A DNA stretch of 64,000 bases from Novosphingobium silvae (GTDB lineage Bacteria > Pseudomonadota > Alphaproteobacteria > Sphingomonadales > Sphingomonadaceae): NCBI RefSeq assembly GCF_009856825.1, contig NZ_WVTD01000009.1:101510-165509 (forward strand). Reading direction: 5' to 3'. Both the position numbers and the translations under genes were made by a program. The notes beneath the pieces were generated by a model. It was not told the DNA's origin, did not search any database, and saw only the letters and a program-made list of their open reading frames with translations. Numbering within the stretch: position 1 is the stretch's first letter; each line of letters begins with the position of its first letter. Shown in pieces: positions 31,541-40,531 of the stretch.

Positions 31541-32911
31541 TTACCAGCCGCGCTCTTCGCGCCTTTGTTCGCGCAGGCGCTGCCAGTAATCCAGCCGCTT
31601 CCTGACCTCGCGTTCGAAGCCCCGCTCCACCGGCTCATAGAACGTCTCTGGCGCCATCTCCTCGGGCCAGTAATCATGACCGGAAAAGCCCTCCGGCATG
31701 TCATGGTCATACCCGTATGGCACTTCCACCGTGCGGCCATCCACTTCCCGGGTGACCTTGCCGTAGCCGATCTCCTTCATCAGCTTGGTAGGCGCATTGA
31801 GGATGTTCGAGGGCGGGCTGAGCGAACCGGTCTCTCGCGCTGTCTTGAACGAGGACTTGAACGCCATGTAGGCGGCGTTCGACTTGGGCGCGGTGGCGAC
31901 GTAGAGGCATGCCTGCACGATCGCGAGTTCCCCCTCCGGCGAGCCGAGGAACTCATAGGCGTCCTTTGCCGCCAGGCATTGCACCAGCGCCTGCGGATCG
32001 GCGAGGCCGATGTCCTCGCTGGCCATGCGAACCAGCCGGCGCAGCACGAACAGCGGTTCCTCGCCGGCGGTCAGCATGCGTGCGAGATAGTAAAGCGCGG
32101 CCTGCGGGTCCGATCCGCGTACCGATTTGTGCAGGGCGCTGATGAGGTTGTAGTGCCCGTCACGGTCCTTGTCGTACACTGCGACACGGCGTTGCAGGAA
32201 CTGGCCCAGCCCTGCCGGGTCGAGTGGTTCGACGATCCGGGCGCCATAGAGAGTCTCGGCCTGGTTCAGCAGGAAGCGCCCGTCTCCATCGGCCGAGGCG
32301 ATCAGCGCGTCGCGGGCGTCGGGCGTCAGGGGCAGGGGCCCTTCGATCTCCTCGGCCTTTGTGAGGAGGGCGCGCAGGGCCGCGGCATCCAGCCGATGCA
32401 GGATGAGCACCTGTGCCCGGCTGAGAAGCGCCGCATTGAGCGCGAAGCTGGGGTTTTCCGTGGTCGCGCCCACGAGCGTGACGGTGCCGCGCTCCACGAA
32501 CGGCAGGAAACCGTCCTGTTGAGCCCGGTTGAAACGGTGGATCTCGTCCACGAAAAGCAACGTTCGCTGGCCTGCCTTTGCCGCAAGGTCTGCTTCGGCG
32601 AAGGCCTTCTTGAGGTCTGCCACGCCCGAGAATACCGCGGACACGGCATGGAAGCGCATGCCGACGGCATCGGCGAGAAGCCTTGCTGTGCTTGTCTTTC
32701 CGGTGCCCGGCGGCCCCCAGAGGATCATCGAGGAAAGCCGCCCGGCGGCGACCATCCGGCCGATGGCGCCTTCCGGTCCGGTCAGGTGCTCCTGCCCCAC
32801 GACCTCGGCAAGGGTACGCGGACGAAGCCGGTCGGCAAGGGGAGCATCCTCGCGCAGCTCGTCTACAGGCGGGTGTGCAGGCGGAAGGTCGTCGGCGAAA
32901 AGGTCGGCCAT
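31541..32911 (-). CDS. rarA: Replication-associated recombination protein A (AAA ATPase)
   Basis: 456 residues, normal for RarA/MgsA/WRNIP1. LADRLRPRTLAEVVGQEHL leads to Walker A GPPGTGKTS (66-74), Walker B LLFVDEIHRF (~115-124), sensor 1 LVGATTENPSF and sensor 2/lid helices, then the C-terminal tetramerisation region with YLARMLTAGEEPLFVLRRLVRMASEDIGLADP and GYGKVTREVDGR... sequences diagnostic of the family. It remodels stalled replication forks in the cytoplasm. Confidence 0.95.
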   Translation of the reverse strand: MADLFADDLPPAHPPVDELREDAPLADRLRPRTLAEVVGQEHLTGPEGAIGRMVAAGRLSSMILWGPPGTGKTSTARLLADAVGMRFHAVSAVFSGVADLKKAFAEADLAAKAGQRTLLFVDEIHRFNRAQQDGFLPFVERGTVTLVGATTENPSFALNAALLSRAQVLILHRLDAAALRALLTKAEEIEGPLPLTPDARDALIASADGDGRFLLNQAETLYGARIVEPLDPAGLGQFLQRRVAVYDKDRDGHYNLISALHKSVRGSDPQAALYYLARMLTAGEEPLFVLRRLVRMASEDIGLADPQALVQCLAAKDAYEFLGSPEGELAIVQACLYVATAPKSNAAYMAFKSSFKTARETGSLSPPSNILNAPTKLMKEIGYGKVTREVDGRTVEVPYGYDHDMPEGFSGHDYWPEEMAPETFYEPVERGFEREVRKRLDYWQRLREQRREERGW

Positions 32912-33007
32912 GGGATCTATCTAGGCGCGAAAGCCCCGGACGTCATCCTCCGACGGGTGGATTGCACGAGCCTGCGCGGAAGAGTAGCCCCGCTTCGAAA
33001 GCGAGGG

Positions 33008-33451
33008 ATGATGGATAAGCGAAGGCGAAGCGCGGCCGGGCGAGCATACTGGTTCATGGCCGTGCTCCTGCTGGCGTGGAGCACCTTCGCGTGCCTCGCC
33101 TGGGGCCTGACTGTCACGCGCGAGGACGCGTGGCTCTCCCAGGTGTCGCCCGAGGTCGTGGACTGGCTGGACGGCTTGCCCACATGGTCGATCCTGAGCT
33201 CAGCTCTTTGCACATGGAGCGGGCTTGCGGGCGCGCTGCTGCTGCTAGCCCGCTCGCGCAGGGCAGTGCCGGCTTTCGCCGCATCGCTGCTCGGCCTGAT
33301 GCTGACGCAGGCCTTGCAGTTTGGAGCCGACGACGTGCCGCCCGGGCTGGCCTCCCCGCGTGTGCTCGCCTTTGACCTGGCGGTGTGGGCGCTGGTGCTC
33401 GGTCTGCTATGGCATGCGATCCAGAGGAAGCGGGGCGGGGTCCTGCGCTGA
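33008..33451 (+). CDS. Small integral membrane protein, function unknown (147 aa)
   Basis: ATG 33008 or 33011; GAGGG lies just before. About four hydrophobic segments (WFMAVLLLAWSTFACLAWGL, LSSALCTWSGLAGALLLLA, VPAFAASLLGLMLTQ, LAFDLAVWALVLGLLW). Basic N- and C-termini suggest both face the cytoplasm. It runs divergently from rarA. No family recognised. Confidence 0.7.
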   Translation: MMDKRRRSAAGRAYWFMAVLLLAWSTFACLAWGLTVTREDAWLSQVSPEVVDWLDGLPTWSILSSALCTWSGLAGALLLLARSRRAVPAFAASLLGLMLTQALQFGADDVPPGLASPRVLAFDLAVWALVLGLLWHAIQRKRGGVLR

Positions 33452-33477
33452 TCCTGCGCCCTGCAGCGGGACGACGC

Positions 33478-34644
33478 TCAGCCCCGCGCCTTCTGGCGGA
33501 TGAGGCGCAGGTAAGTGTCGGCGACGGCCTGGTTGATGCGGTCCCAGCTAAACTCGCTCGCCCGCGCGATGCCCGCCTCTCCGTGTGCGCGGCGAAGCTC
33601 GGGATCCTCGATATAGCCCTTCAGCGCCTCGGCGAACTGGTGAACGGCGCCGGGCGGGATGAGCCGGCCCGAGACACGGTCGTCGACCAGGCTCTGGCTG
33701 CCGGTGGCCGCGGCGGCGACCACGGGGAGCCCGCAGGCCATGGCCTCCAGTGTCACGTTGCCGAAAGTCTCGGTGACGGACGGATTGAACAGCACGTCCA
33801 TCGACGCGACCGCGCGGCCAAGGTCGGAACCCTGCTGAAAGCCGACGAAGGCAGCGCCGGGAAGGCGATCTTCGAACCACTCCCGCGCAGGCCCTTCGCC
33901 GATGACGAGCACCTTGTAGGCAAGGCCGCGCCGGCGCAGTTCATCCAGCGTATCGGAAAAGACGTCGAGACCCTTCTCCATGACGAGCCGGCCCAGGAAG
34001 CCTACCGCCACCTCATGGTCTTCGATGCCGTGGCTGCGGCGCCATGCCAGATCGCGGCGACCCGGGTTGAACACTTCGTGATCCACGCCTCGCGACCAGA
34101 TCGAGACGTCATAGTTCATGCGCTGCTGGCGCAGGAGCTGCGCCATGCTTTCGGACGGGGCCACGAGCGCGCTGCAGCGGCGGTAGAAGCGGCGCAGCAG
34201 CGCCTCCATCAACGGCTCTCCCCACGCCATGTTGTAATAGCGGAGATAAGTCTCGAAGCGGGTGTGGACCGATGCGAGCACCGGAAGGTTGCGACGCCTG
34301 GCCCAGGCCACCGCCTGATGGCCGACCGGATCGGGCGATGAGACGTGCACGACGTTTGGCGCGAATGCGGCAAGGTCGCGCCCCGCCTTTCCCCTGAAGG
34401 AAAGAGGCACGCGATACTCGGGCCGGCCGGGAATGGCCACCGAGTGCACGCTCACGAGATCCCCCGTGGGTTCGAACGCGGGGACGGCGACGGTGGGGGC
34501 ATAGACGCGAACCTGCGCGCCCTGTCGCAGGAGGTAGCCGACGAGGCGGTTCAGCGCCTGGTTGGCGCCGTCACGAACATAATTGTAGTTGCCCGAGAAC
34601 AGGGCGATGCGCAGGTCTGCGGTTTCCATGGTGCGCTGGCCCAT
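33478..34644 (-). CDS. GT4-family glycosyltransferase
   Basis: 388 residues from ATG 34644, with GGGGG five bases upstream. The N-terminal Rossmann half starts RIALFSGNYNYVRDGANQALNRLVGYLLRQG and includes VVHVSSPDPVGHQAVAWARRR. The C-terminal half has FLGRLVMEKGLDVF, VLVIGEGPAREW and the nucleotide-sugar site PSVTETFGNVTLEAMACGLPVV (E-X7-E motif). It resembles alpha-mannosyltransferases acting on lipids such as DGDG/PIM-type acceptors. Cytoplasmic or membrane-associated. Acceptor unknown. Confidence 0.9.
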   Translation of the reverse strand: MGQRTMETADLRIALFSGNYNYVRDGANQALNRLVGYLLRQGAQVRVYAPTVAVPAFEPTGDLVSVHSVAIPGRPEYRVPLSFRGKAGRDLAAFAPNVVHVSSPDPVGHQAVAWARRRNLPVLASVHTRFETYLRYYNMAWGEPLMEALLRRFYRRCSALVAPSESMAQLLRQQRMNYDVSIWSRGVDHEVFNPGRRDLAWRRSHGIEDHEVAVGFLGRLVMEKGLDVFSDTLDELRRRGLAYKVLVIGEGPAREWFEDRLPGAAFVGFQQGSDLGRAVASMDVLFNPSVTETFGNVTLEAMACGLPVVAAAATGSQSLVDDRVSGRLIPPGAVHQFAEALKGYIEDPELRRAHGEAGIARASEFSWDRINQAVADTYLRLIRQKARG

Positions 34645-34769
34645 AGCGACCCCCGCCGCGCTTGGCGAGGGTCGTTCGGGGACCGCATGCGGAGCGGCTG
34701 CGAAGTGCGGCTCGCGGGTAACGGGTGCCGGCCGTGCGCAAGGACAGGGCACGGCCGGTGCCCGCCAGA

Positions 34770-35262
34770 TCAGCGGCGGCGCCAGTCCCTTTCGCGGCGA
34801 TCGTCGCGCCAGCGATCACGCCTGTCGCTGCGGCGATCCCAGCGCCGGTCCCACCTGCGATCCCGGTTCCGCTCCCACCGGTCCCGCCGGTCCCAGCGGT
34901 CGTTGCGGCTGTAGCGGTCCCGGTAATAGGGCGCATAGTACCGATCGTAGTAGCGATCGCGGTAGTACCGGTTGGGATTACCCGCATAATAGTAATAGTA
35001 CCCCGGCCGGTCGCGGACCGTGACATAGCGGCGCGATGAGTAATAGCCGCGATCATAAGTACCGGCCGTCGTCCCGGTCGGCGAGCGCGGCGCCGAGCGC
35101 CAGGCCCAGCACGCCGGCTCCGATGGCTATGGCGGCATCGTTCCCGCCGCGGTCATAGTACCGGTCCCGCGCCTGCGCGGGCGCAGCGGCGGCGAGGATG
35201 GATGCCGACAAGGCGGCGCCGATCGCCAGTTTCTTTCCGATGGTTATCAAAGTCATGTGCAT
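34770..35262 (-). pseudogene. Secreted Arg/Asp/Tyr-rich protein, frameshifted
   Basis: Starts at ATG 35262 with a signal peptide (IGAALSASILAAAAPAQA) and a glycine-rich hydrophobic segment (AIAIGAGVLGLALGAALADRD). The frame stops at 35053 right after DDGRYL. One frame over, sequence continues without a break as DRGYYSSRRYVTVRDRPGYY, NPNRYYRDRYYDRYYAPYYR and then WDRRDRW-type repeats to a stop at 34770. A single extra T near 35047-35050 explains the split. The full product would be a ~160-residue periplasmic protein with a glycine-zipper and a charged aromatic tail, a type common in sphingomonads. Sequencing error not excluded. Confidence 0.7.
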
Positions 35263-35777
35263 GTCGTCAGACTCCCTTTCCGGCCAACCGGGTAACGGCG
35301 GTTGCGGTGGGCACGTGCCTGAACGCTGACCTGCCTGCACTGAACGGCAAGTGAACTTCGCTGCCGGACGCACGCTGCTTGCGGTGGAACGTCTGGCCCG
35401 GTGCGTAGTTCGTCCTGGACGGTCTCGTACCGCGACCGGCAAGCGCCTGAAGTTGATGCGAACGGGCAACCTTTCGTCACGCGAAGGCCCAAAAATCGAC
35501 ATGTCATGCAGCCAGTCTGGCATCATCATGTTGCCGCATCGGAGAACATCGTTGATCCTGCCCGCTTTTTCATCGCCTCGTTAGGACAGGGTCGAAGGCA
35601 GGCTGCTTCCACAAGCTTGAACCGCTCCTCGCCTGCGGCAGACTTTTTTCTGCCGGAGCGCAGCAGGACATTTTCCGACCGGCGCGGCTTCCCTCACCGC
35701 GCCGGTTCCCTTATTGAGAACAGGGCAAAGCACATCGCATGACGGTCGCTCCACGCTACAGGCTCCCCCAGGAAACC
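35263..35777. other. 515-bp intergenic region, no gene supported
   Basis: Lies between the start of the secreted protein (minus) and the response regulator (plus), so it must hold both promoters. One notable structure is CGGCAGA/TCTGCCG around a CTTTTT loop at 35636-35655. Open frames here lack ribosome sites and read as shadow sequence. Confidence 0.5.
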
Positions 35778-36506
35778 ATGACGACACCACCCACGATCCT
35801 GCTGGTAGAGGATGACGGAGCACTCCGTACCCTCACTGCACGGGCATTGCGGCAGAGCGGCTTCAATGTCCTGACCGCCGCTACGGGCGCCGAGATGTGG
35901 GTAACTTTGCGCGAAACCACGGTCAGTCTGGTTGTGCTGGACATTATGCTTCCCGGGACAAGTGGTTTCGATCTGTTTCGTCGCCTTCGCCGTGAGAGCG
36001 ACGTGCCGATCATCTTCGTCAGCGCCCGCGGAAGTGAGGAGGACCGCGTGCTCGGGCTTGAACTCGGCGCGGACGACTATCTCGCCAAGCCTTTCAGCAC
36101 ACGCGAACTGGCGGCGCGGGTCAGTGCGGTGCTGCGGCGGGGCGGCGGTCTAGATTCGTCGAGCGAACCGGTCGCCGACACGCGCTCGCAGGACACCGTC
36201 CACTTCGATGGCTGGCAGGTCTCGATGGCAAGGCGCGAACTGCGCTCGCCCAGCGGTGCGATCGTCGACCTGACCGGGGCGGAGTTCGATCTGCTCTCGA
36301 CATTCCTCGGCTACCCCCAGCGCGTCCTCGGCCGGGAGCGCCTGATGGAACTCTCGCGTTCGCGCATCGGCGACAGCTCGGATCGCAGCATCGACGTGCT
36401 CGTCAGCCGCCTGCGGCGCAAGCTTCAGGCCGAAGGAAGCGAGTCCCCGATCGTCACCGTCCGGGGCGTGGGCTACATGTTCAAGGCCGAAGTGACCCGC
36501 GCCTGA
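35778..36506 (+). CDS. OmpR-family response regulator
   Basis: 242 residues from ATG 35778 with AGGAA upstream; an in-frame start at 35739 lacks a ribosome site. Receiver: acidic pocket E11-D12-D13, phospho-acceptor Asp55 (VVLDIMLPG), Ser82 and Lys104 (DDYLAKPF). C-terminal winged helix with DLTGAEFDLLSTFLGYPQRVLGRERLM and VSRLRRKLQ ... IVTVRGVGYMF. Partner of the kinase 19 bp downstream. The best resemblance is to OmpR/PhoB-type regulators of envelope genes. Regulon unknown. Confidence 0.94.
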   Translation: MTTPPTILLVEDDGALRTLTARALRQSGFNVLTAATGAEMWVTLRETTVSLVVLDIMLPGTSGFDLFRRLRRESDVPIIFVSARGSEEDRVLGLELGADDYLAKPFSTRELAARVSAVLRRGGGLDSSSEPVADTRSQDTVHFDGWQVSMARRELRSPSGAIVDLTGAEFDLLSTFLGYPQRVLGRERLMELSRSRIGDSSDRSIDVLVSRLRRKLQAEGSESPIVTVRGVGYMFKAEVTRA

Positions 36507-36525
36507 TGCTCGGCATGGCAGTCTG

Positions 36526-37851
36526 ATGCTGCGCAGATGCGTGGCCCTGTTCCGGCGGATGGGCCTGCCCGAGCGGCTGCTGGCGGTCCTGGTGCTCGTG
36601 CTGCTTGTCGAATTCGCCGCCAACTGCTTCCTGTTCGACCGCGTCAATTCCTTCGAACTGCGCCGCGACGATGCCGAGCGTATCGCCGAGAACCTGGTGC
36701 TTGCGCGGCGGACCATGGAGCGGTCGAGCGCGGCGGAGCGGAGCGCCGTGGCGCAGGTTCTCAGCACCGATCGCTTCAGGCTGGTGTGGACCGCGCCGGA
36801 CGGACGCAGGAGAGGTTCCCTCGGGCTCTCCAACCTGCGTGCGCAGGTGGTCGGGATCGAGCCAGAAATGGCGCTTGCCGATCTTGAACTGCACCTGGAG
36901 GAACTGCCCGGTCAGGGCAACATCGGCGGCTCGTTCAGGCTCTCGGATCAGACGGTGGTCCGCTTTCACACCCATGCCAATGCCGCATGGAAGCTGACTG
37001 CCGGGCGGATCGCGAGCCTTGTCCTTCCCACGCTGTTGCTGATCGCGCTGGCGTGGGTTCTCCTGCGCACGACGCTGCGCCCGCTGCGTAATCTCATCGA
37101 GGCCACCCGGCATCTTGGGTCCGGGCAGCCAAGACCAGTTCCAGAGCAAGGGCCCGATGAGCTGCGGGACCTGATCCGGGCGCTCAACGAAATGCAGCAG
37201 CGTATCCACCAGTCGCTGGTGGATCGTACGCAGACCATGCTGGCGATCGGTCATGATCTGAAGACGCCGCTCTCCCGCATGCGGCTGCGCCTCGACGACG
37301 AGAGCGTGAATCCCGAAGTGCGGGAAGGGCTGACCCATGACATCGACGAAATGCGGATGCTGCTCGATTCGCTTCAGGCTTATGTCGACAGCGACGGGCG
37401 TACGATCCCGGTCGAACTCATAGACATTGCCGTCATGGCCGAAACGCTGGTCGATACCGCGGCCGACCACGGCGCCGACGCGACCTACGCGGGTGTACCC
37501 AGCCTCGAGGTTCGCGTCCGGCCGGTTCCGATCCGGCGCGCGCTTTCGAACCTCATAGAAAACGCGGTGCACTACGGCGGCAGTGCCCGCGTCACGGTGC
37601 AGCGCGACGGCGACTTCGCCGTGGTCGTCGTGGAGGATACTGGGCCGGGAATTCCCGAACACCGCATCTGCGATGCCTTGCAGCCCTTTGTCCGGCTCGA
37701 CAGTGCACGGGCGCGCGATACCGCGGGAATGGGGCTGGGACTGCCCATCGTCGCCAAGGCGGTTGGCATGGAAGACGGGACACTGGATCTGGAGAACCGT
37801 GCCAGCGGAGGACTGCGGGCAACGGTTCGCCTTCCTCTGAGAACCGCCTGA
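36526..37851 (+). CDS. Sensor histidine kinase (EnvZ-like layout)
   Basis: 441 residues. Transmembrane helix 1 (LLAVLVLVLLVEFAANCFLF), a ~130-residue periplasmic sensor, helix 2 (IASLVLPTLLLIALAWVLL), HAMP, then HisKA with His243 (AIGHDLKTPLSRMR). The ATPase domain has the N box (NLIENAVHYG), G1 (EDTGPGIP) and G2 (GMGLGLPIV). Co-directional with the regulator, so one two-component system. Signal unknown. Confidence 0.94.
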   Translation: MLRRCVALFRRMGLPERLLAVLVLVLLVEFAANCFLFDRVNSFELRRDDAERIAENLVLARRTMERSSAAERSAVAQVLSTDRFRLVWTAPDGRRRGSLGLSNLRAQVVGIEPEMALADLELHLEELPGQGNIGGSFRLSDQTVVRFHTHANAAWKLTAGRIASLVLPTLLLIALAWVLLRTTLRPLRNLIEATRHLGSGQPRPVPEQGPDELRDLIRALNEMQQRIHQSLVDRTQTMLAIGHDLKTPLSRMRLRLDDESVNPEVREGLTHDIDEMRMLLDSLQAYVDSDGRTIPVELIDIAVMAETLVDTAADHGADATYAGVPSLEVRVRPVPIRRALSNLIENAVHYGGSARVTVQRDGDFAVVVVEDTGPGIPEHRICDALQPFVRLDSARARDTAGMGLGLPIVAKAVGMEDGTLDLENRASGGLRATVRLPLRTA

Positions 37852-37977
37852 GGCCTGCTGCACCGCGGCAAGGTTTCGTTACGTTCCCGAACAATCGCCG
37901 ACAAGCTCCTCACCTAGCTTCACGGTAAGTCGCCGGCTGTGCGTCGGCGGCAACAGGATACTCAGAAAGGTGTTCCA

Positions 37978-38667
37978 GTGAACGAGCTCATCGGTCGCGT
38001 CTTCGACTTCGAAAAGACCCTCTTCCCCGCTGCCAGCGAGCTTTTCGGCCAGCTCACCACGCATGGCCAGTCGCCCAAGGCGCTCATGATCTCCTGCGCC
38101 GATTCGCGCATCGTGCCCGAGCAGATCATGCAGGCCCAGCCTGGCGACCTGTTCGTGTGCCGCAACGCCGGCAATATCGTTCCGCCCTACGCCACGCAGA
38201 ACGGCGGCGTAACCTCGACGGTCGAATACGCCGTCATGGCTCTTGGCGTGCGCGACATCATCGTGTGCGGTCACTCGGACTGCGGCGCGATGAAGGCGCT
38301 GTCCGACCCCACCGGTCTCGAGAAGATGCCGAACGTCGCCGCATGGCTGAAGCACGGCGCGGCGGCCGAGAACATCGTCAGCAGCTGCCATTCGGACCTC
38401 GATGCCAAGGCGCGCATCCGTGCCATCACGCTCGAGAACATCATCGCCCAGATCAGCCACCTGCGCACCCATCCCTCGGTGGCGGCCGCGATCGCCAAGG
38501 GCGAGATGACGCTCCACGGCTGGATGGTGGACATCCACGCCGGCCAGGTGCTGGGCCTCAACGGCGACACGGGCGAGTTCGTGCCGCTGCGTGAAGGCAC
38601 CGATCTTCCGGTCGCGCTTGCGGCACGCAGCCGCTTCGCCACCGAATACGCAGAAGCAGCAGAATGA
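37978..38667 (+). CDS. Beta-class carbonic anhydrase
   Basis: 229 residues from GTG 37978 with AAAGG seven bases upstream. Zinc ligands Cys40, His99 and Cys102 and the Asp42-Arg44 dyad are all present (SCADSR, CGHSDCGAM). It interconverts CO2 and bicarbonate in the cytoplasm. The stop overlaps the start of a SulP transporter by 4 bp, so the two are made together, which points to bicarbonate supply or pH control. Confidence 0.95.
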   Translation: MNELIGRVFDFEKTLFPAASELFGQLTTHGQSPKALMISCADSRIVPEQIMQAQPGDLFVCRNAGNIVPPYATQNGGVTSTVEYAVMALGVRDIIVCGHSDCGAMKALSDPTGLEKMPNVAAWLKHGAAAENIVSSCHSDLDAKARIRAITLENIIAQISHLRTHPSVAAAIAKGEMTLHGWMVDIHAGQVLGLNGDTGEFVPLREGTDLPVALAARSRFATEYAEAAE

Positions 38668-40205
38668 CCGCCGCGTCCGCCAGCGTGGGAGATGGCCGCC
38701 AAGGCCTCTTCTCCCACTTCGGCCGGGATTTCACGGCGTCCATCGTCGTGTTCCTGGTCGCCATGCCGCTCTGCATGGGCATCGCCATTGCCTCGGGCGT
38801 ACCCCCTGAAAAGGGTCTGGTCACAGGCATTATCGGCGGCGTGGTGGTGGGCTTGCTGGCGGGCTCGCCACTGCAGGTCAGCGGCCCGGCCGCCGGCCTT
38901 GCGGTGATCGTCTTCGAGTTCGTTCGCGAGAACGGGCTCGAGGCGCTCGGTCCGGTCCTGCTCCTGGCCGGCATTCTTCAGTTGGTCGCCGGTGCGCTCA
39001 AGCTCGGCGGCCTTTTTCGTGCGATCAGCCCTGCGGTGGTCCACGGCATGCTTGCCGGCATCGGTGCCCTGATCGTCATCGGCCAGTTCCACATCCTCTT
39101 CGACGCCAAGCCGCTGTCGAGTGGCCTGCAGAACCTTGCGGCGATGCCTTCGCGCGTGCTCGGGCTCGACTTCTCGAACGCCGCCGCGACAGAGATGGCC
39201 CTCCTGCTGGGCCTGCTCACGATCACGGTCATGGTTGCGTGGGAGAAGCTCCGTCCCAAGTCGATGACGCTCGTTCCCGGCGCTCTCCTGGGGGTGATGG
39301 CGGCAACGCTCGTGGCTTGGACGCTCGCCCTTGACGTTGCTCGCATCGAAGTTCCCACCTCGATTGCTGCGGCCTTCAGCCTGCCGACCAATGCCGAATG
39401 GTTCGCACCGCTCGCACAGCCGGCGCTAATCGTGGCGGCCGTGGCCATCGCCTTCATCGCCAGTGCAGAGACGCTGCTTTCCGCAGCTGCAGTCGATCGC
39501 ATGCATGACGGCGTGCGCACGCACTACGACAAGGAACTGCGTGCCCAGGGGATCGGCAACTTCCTTTGCGGCGTCTTCGGAGCCCTTCCGATGACGGGCG
39601 TGATCGTGCGGTCTTCCGCCAACGTGCAGGCGGGTGCCCGCACCCGGCTCTCGACGGTATTGCACGGCGTGTGGATCCTCAGCTTCGTGGCGCTGCTTCC
39701 CTGGCTGCTGCGCGAAGTGCCGATGGCGGCGCTCGGCGGCGTGCTGGTGGTGACCGGCTGGAAGCTGGTCAGCCTGAAGCACGTCACTCACCTGTTCAAG
39801 GCGCATGGTCCCCTGCCTGCCGCAATCTGGGCGGCCACCTTCGTTCTGGTGGTGACCACAGACCTGCTGACGGGGGTGCTCGTCGGGCTCGCGCTTTCGG
39901 TCGTCGAGCTTCTTCCCCACTACAAGCACCTGCGCCTGAAGGTGCACGAGCATGACGAGGGCGAAGCCACACGCGTCGAGCTCAATGGCGCGGCCACGTT
40001 CGTCGGATTGACCCGCCTCAATGCGGTGCTGGAAAAGCAACCGGCCGATCGACCGGTCCATCTCGACCTTGGCCATGTCAGGGCGATGGACCACACCACT
40101 GCCGAGACGCTCTCGGAGTGGATCAGCCGCCGCCGCCAGGGTGGCCAGCGCGATCGTGTGACCGGTCCGGCCGCGATCCTGCGCCCGCTGCCATTGGCCA
40201 GCTGA
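38664..40205 (+). CDS. SulP-family anion transporter (probable bicarbonate transporter)
   Basis: 513 residues. Membrane part begins HFGRDFTASIVVFLVAMPLCMGIA, with GSPLQVSGPAAGLAV, the family signature near helix 3, and ~12 hydrophobic segments. A C-terminal STAS domain (VHLDLGHVRAMDHTTAETLSEW) follows. Translational coupling to carbonic anhydrase favours bicarbonate over sulfate as substrate, as for BicA/DauA-type proteins; that choice is inference. A Rho-independent terminator follows at 40281-40318. Confidence 0.9.
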   Translation: MTAASASVGDGRQGLFSHFGRDFTASIVVFLVAMPLCMGIAIASGVPPEKGLVTGIIGGVVVGLLAGSPLQVSGPAAGLAVIVFEFVRENGLEALGPVLLLAGILQLVAGALKLGGLFRAISPAVVHGMLAGIGALIVIGQFHILFDAKPLSSGLQNLAAMPSRVLGLDFSNAAATEMALLLGLLTITVMVAWEKLRPKSMTLVPGALLGVMAATLVAWTLALDVARIEVPTSIAAAFSLPTNAEWFAPLAQPALIVAAVAIAFIASAETLLSAAAVDRMHDGVRTHYDKELRAQGIGNFLCGVFGALPMTGVIVRSSANVQAGARTRLSTVLHGVWILSFVALLPWLLREVPMAALGGVLVVTGWKLVSLKHVTHLFKAHGPLPAAIWAATFVLVVTTDLLTGVLVGLALSVVELLPHYKHLRLKVHEHDEGEATRVELNGAATFVGLTRLNAVLEKQPADRPVHLDLGHVRAMDHTTAETLSEWISRRRQGGQRDRVTGPAAILRPLPLAS

Positions 40206-40280
40206 CGAACACGTGCCCGGCCGGTCATCCGGCCGGGTACCCGGCGGGCCGGAAACCCTCACACTCGGTCCCCGAACCTC

Positions 40281-40318
40281 CCGGGCGGAGCGCACAGGCG
40301 CATCCGCCCGGTTTTCTT
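40281..40318 (+). terminator. Rho-independent terminator after the carbonic anhydrase-SulP operon
   Basis: CCGGGCGGA (40281-40289) pairs perfectly with TCCGCCCGG (40303-40311), followed by TTTTCTT. A second hairpin just upstream (40216-40237, CCCGGCCGG/CCGGCCGGG) lacks a T-run. The stretch 40206-40531 shows no gene. Confidence 0.85.
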
Positions 40319-40531
40319 GCATGACGCCCTCTCGGACGCGTGTTGCGTCCAGAGCACGATCCCGGCGCAGATGCGATCTCCACGACGCCCGATCCCGAAT
40401 TGCCATTGACGGGGGCGCAGGGCTGCGCGACTGCTGCAGGGCCGGAGTGAAACGGGCCAGCCACGCAGCATGGCCCGCACGCCGGACGCAGGACGGAACC
40501 TGTCATAATCTCGAACATGAGGGTGTTCCGT

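Noticed and set aside
30944..33007. Long upstream part of the plus-strand frame ending at 33451
   Set aside because: Runs antisense through rarA and the 30611 gene; only the last 147 codons look like a protein.
34571..35056. 161-codon Thr/Gly-rich minus-strand frame
   Set aside because: It is the wrong frame of the R/D/Y-rich protein; the repeated TACCGG/GATCGC codons give a Thr/Gly pattern only because of the frame.
36481..37863. 460-codon minus-strand frame over the histidine kinase
   Set aside because: Shadow of the kinase; no start signal or domain.
40216..40237. Perfect 9-bp hairpin with TCAT loop as a terminator
   Set aside because: No T-run follows; the better terminator is 40281-40318. 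It may be a pause or stability structure.
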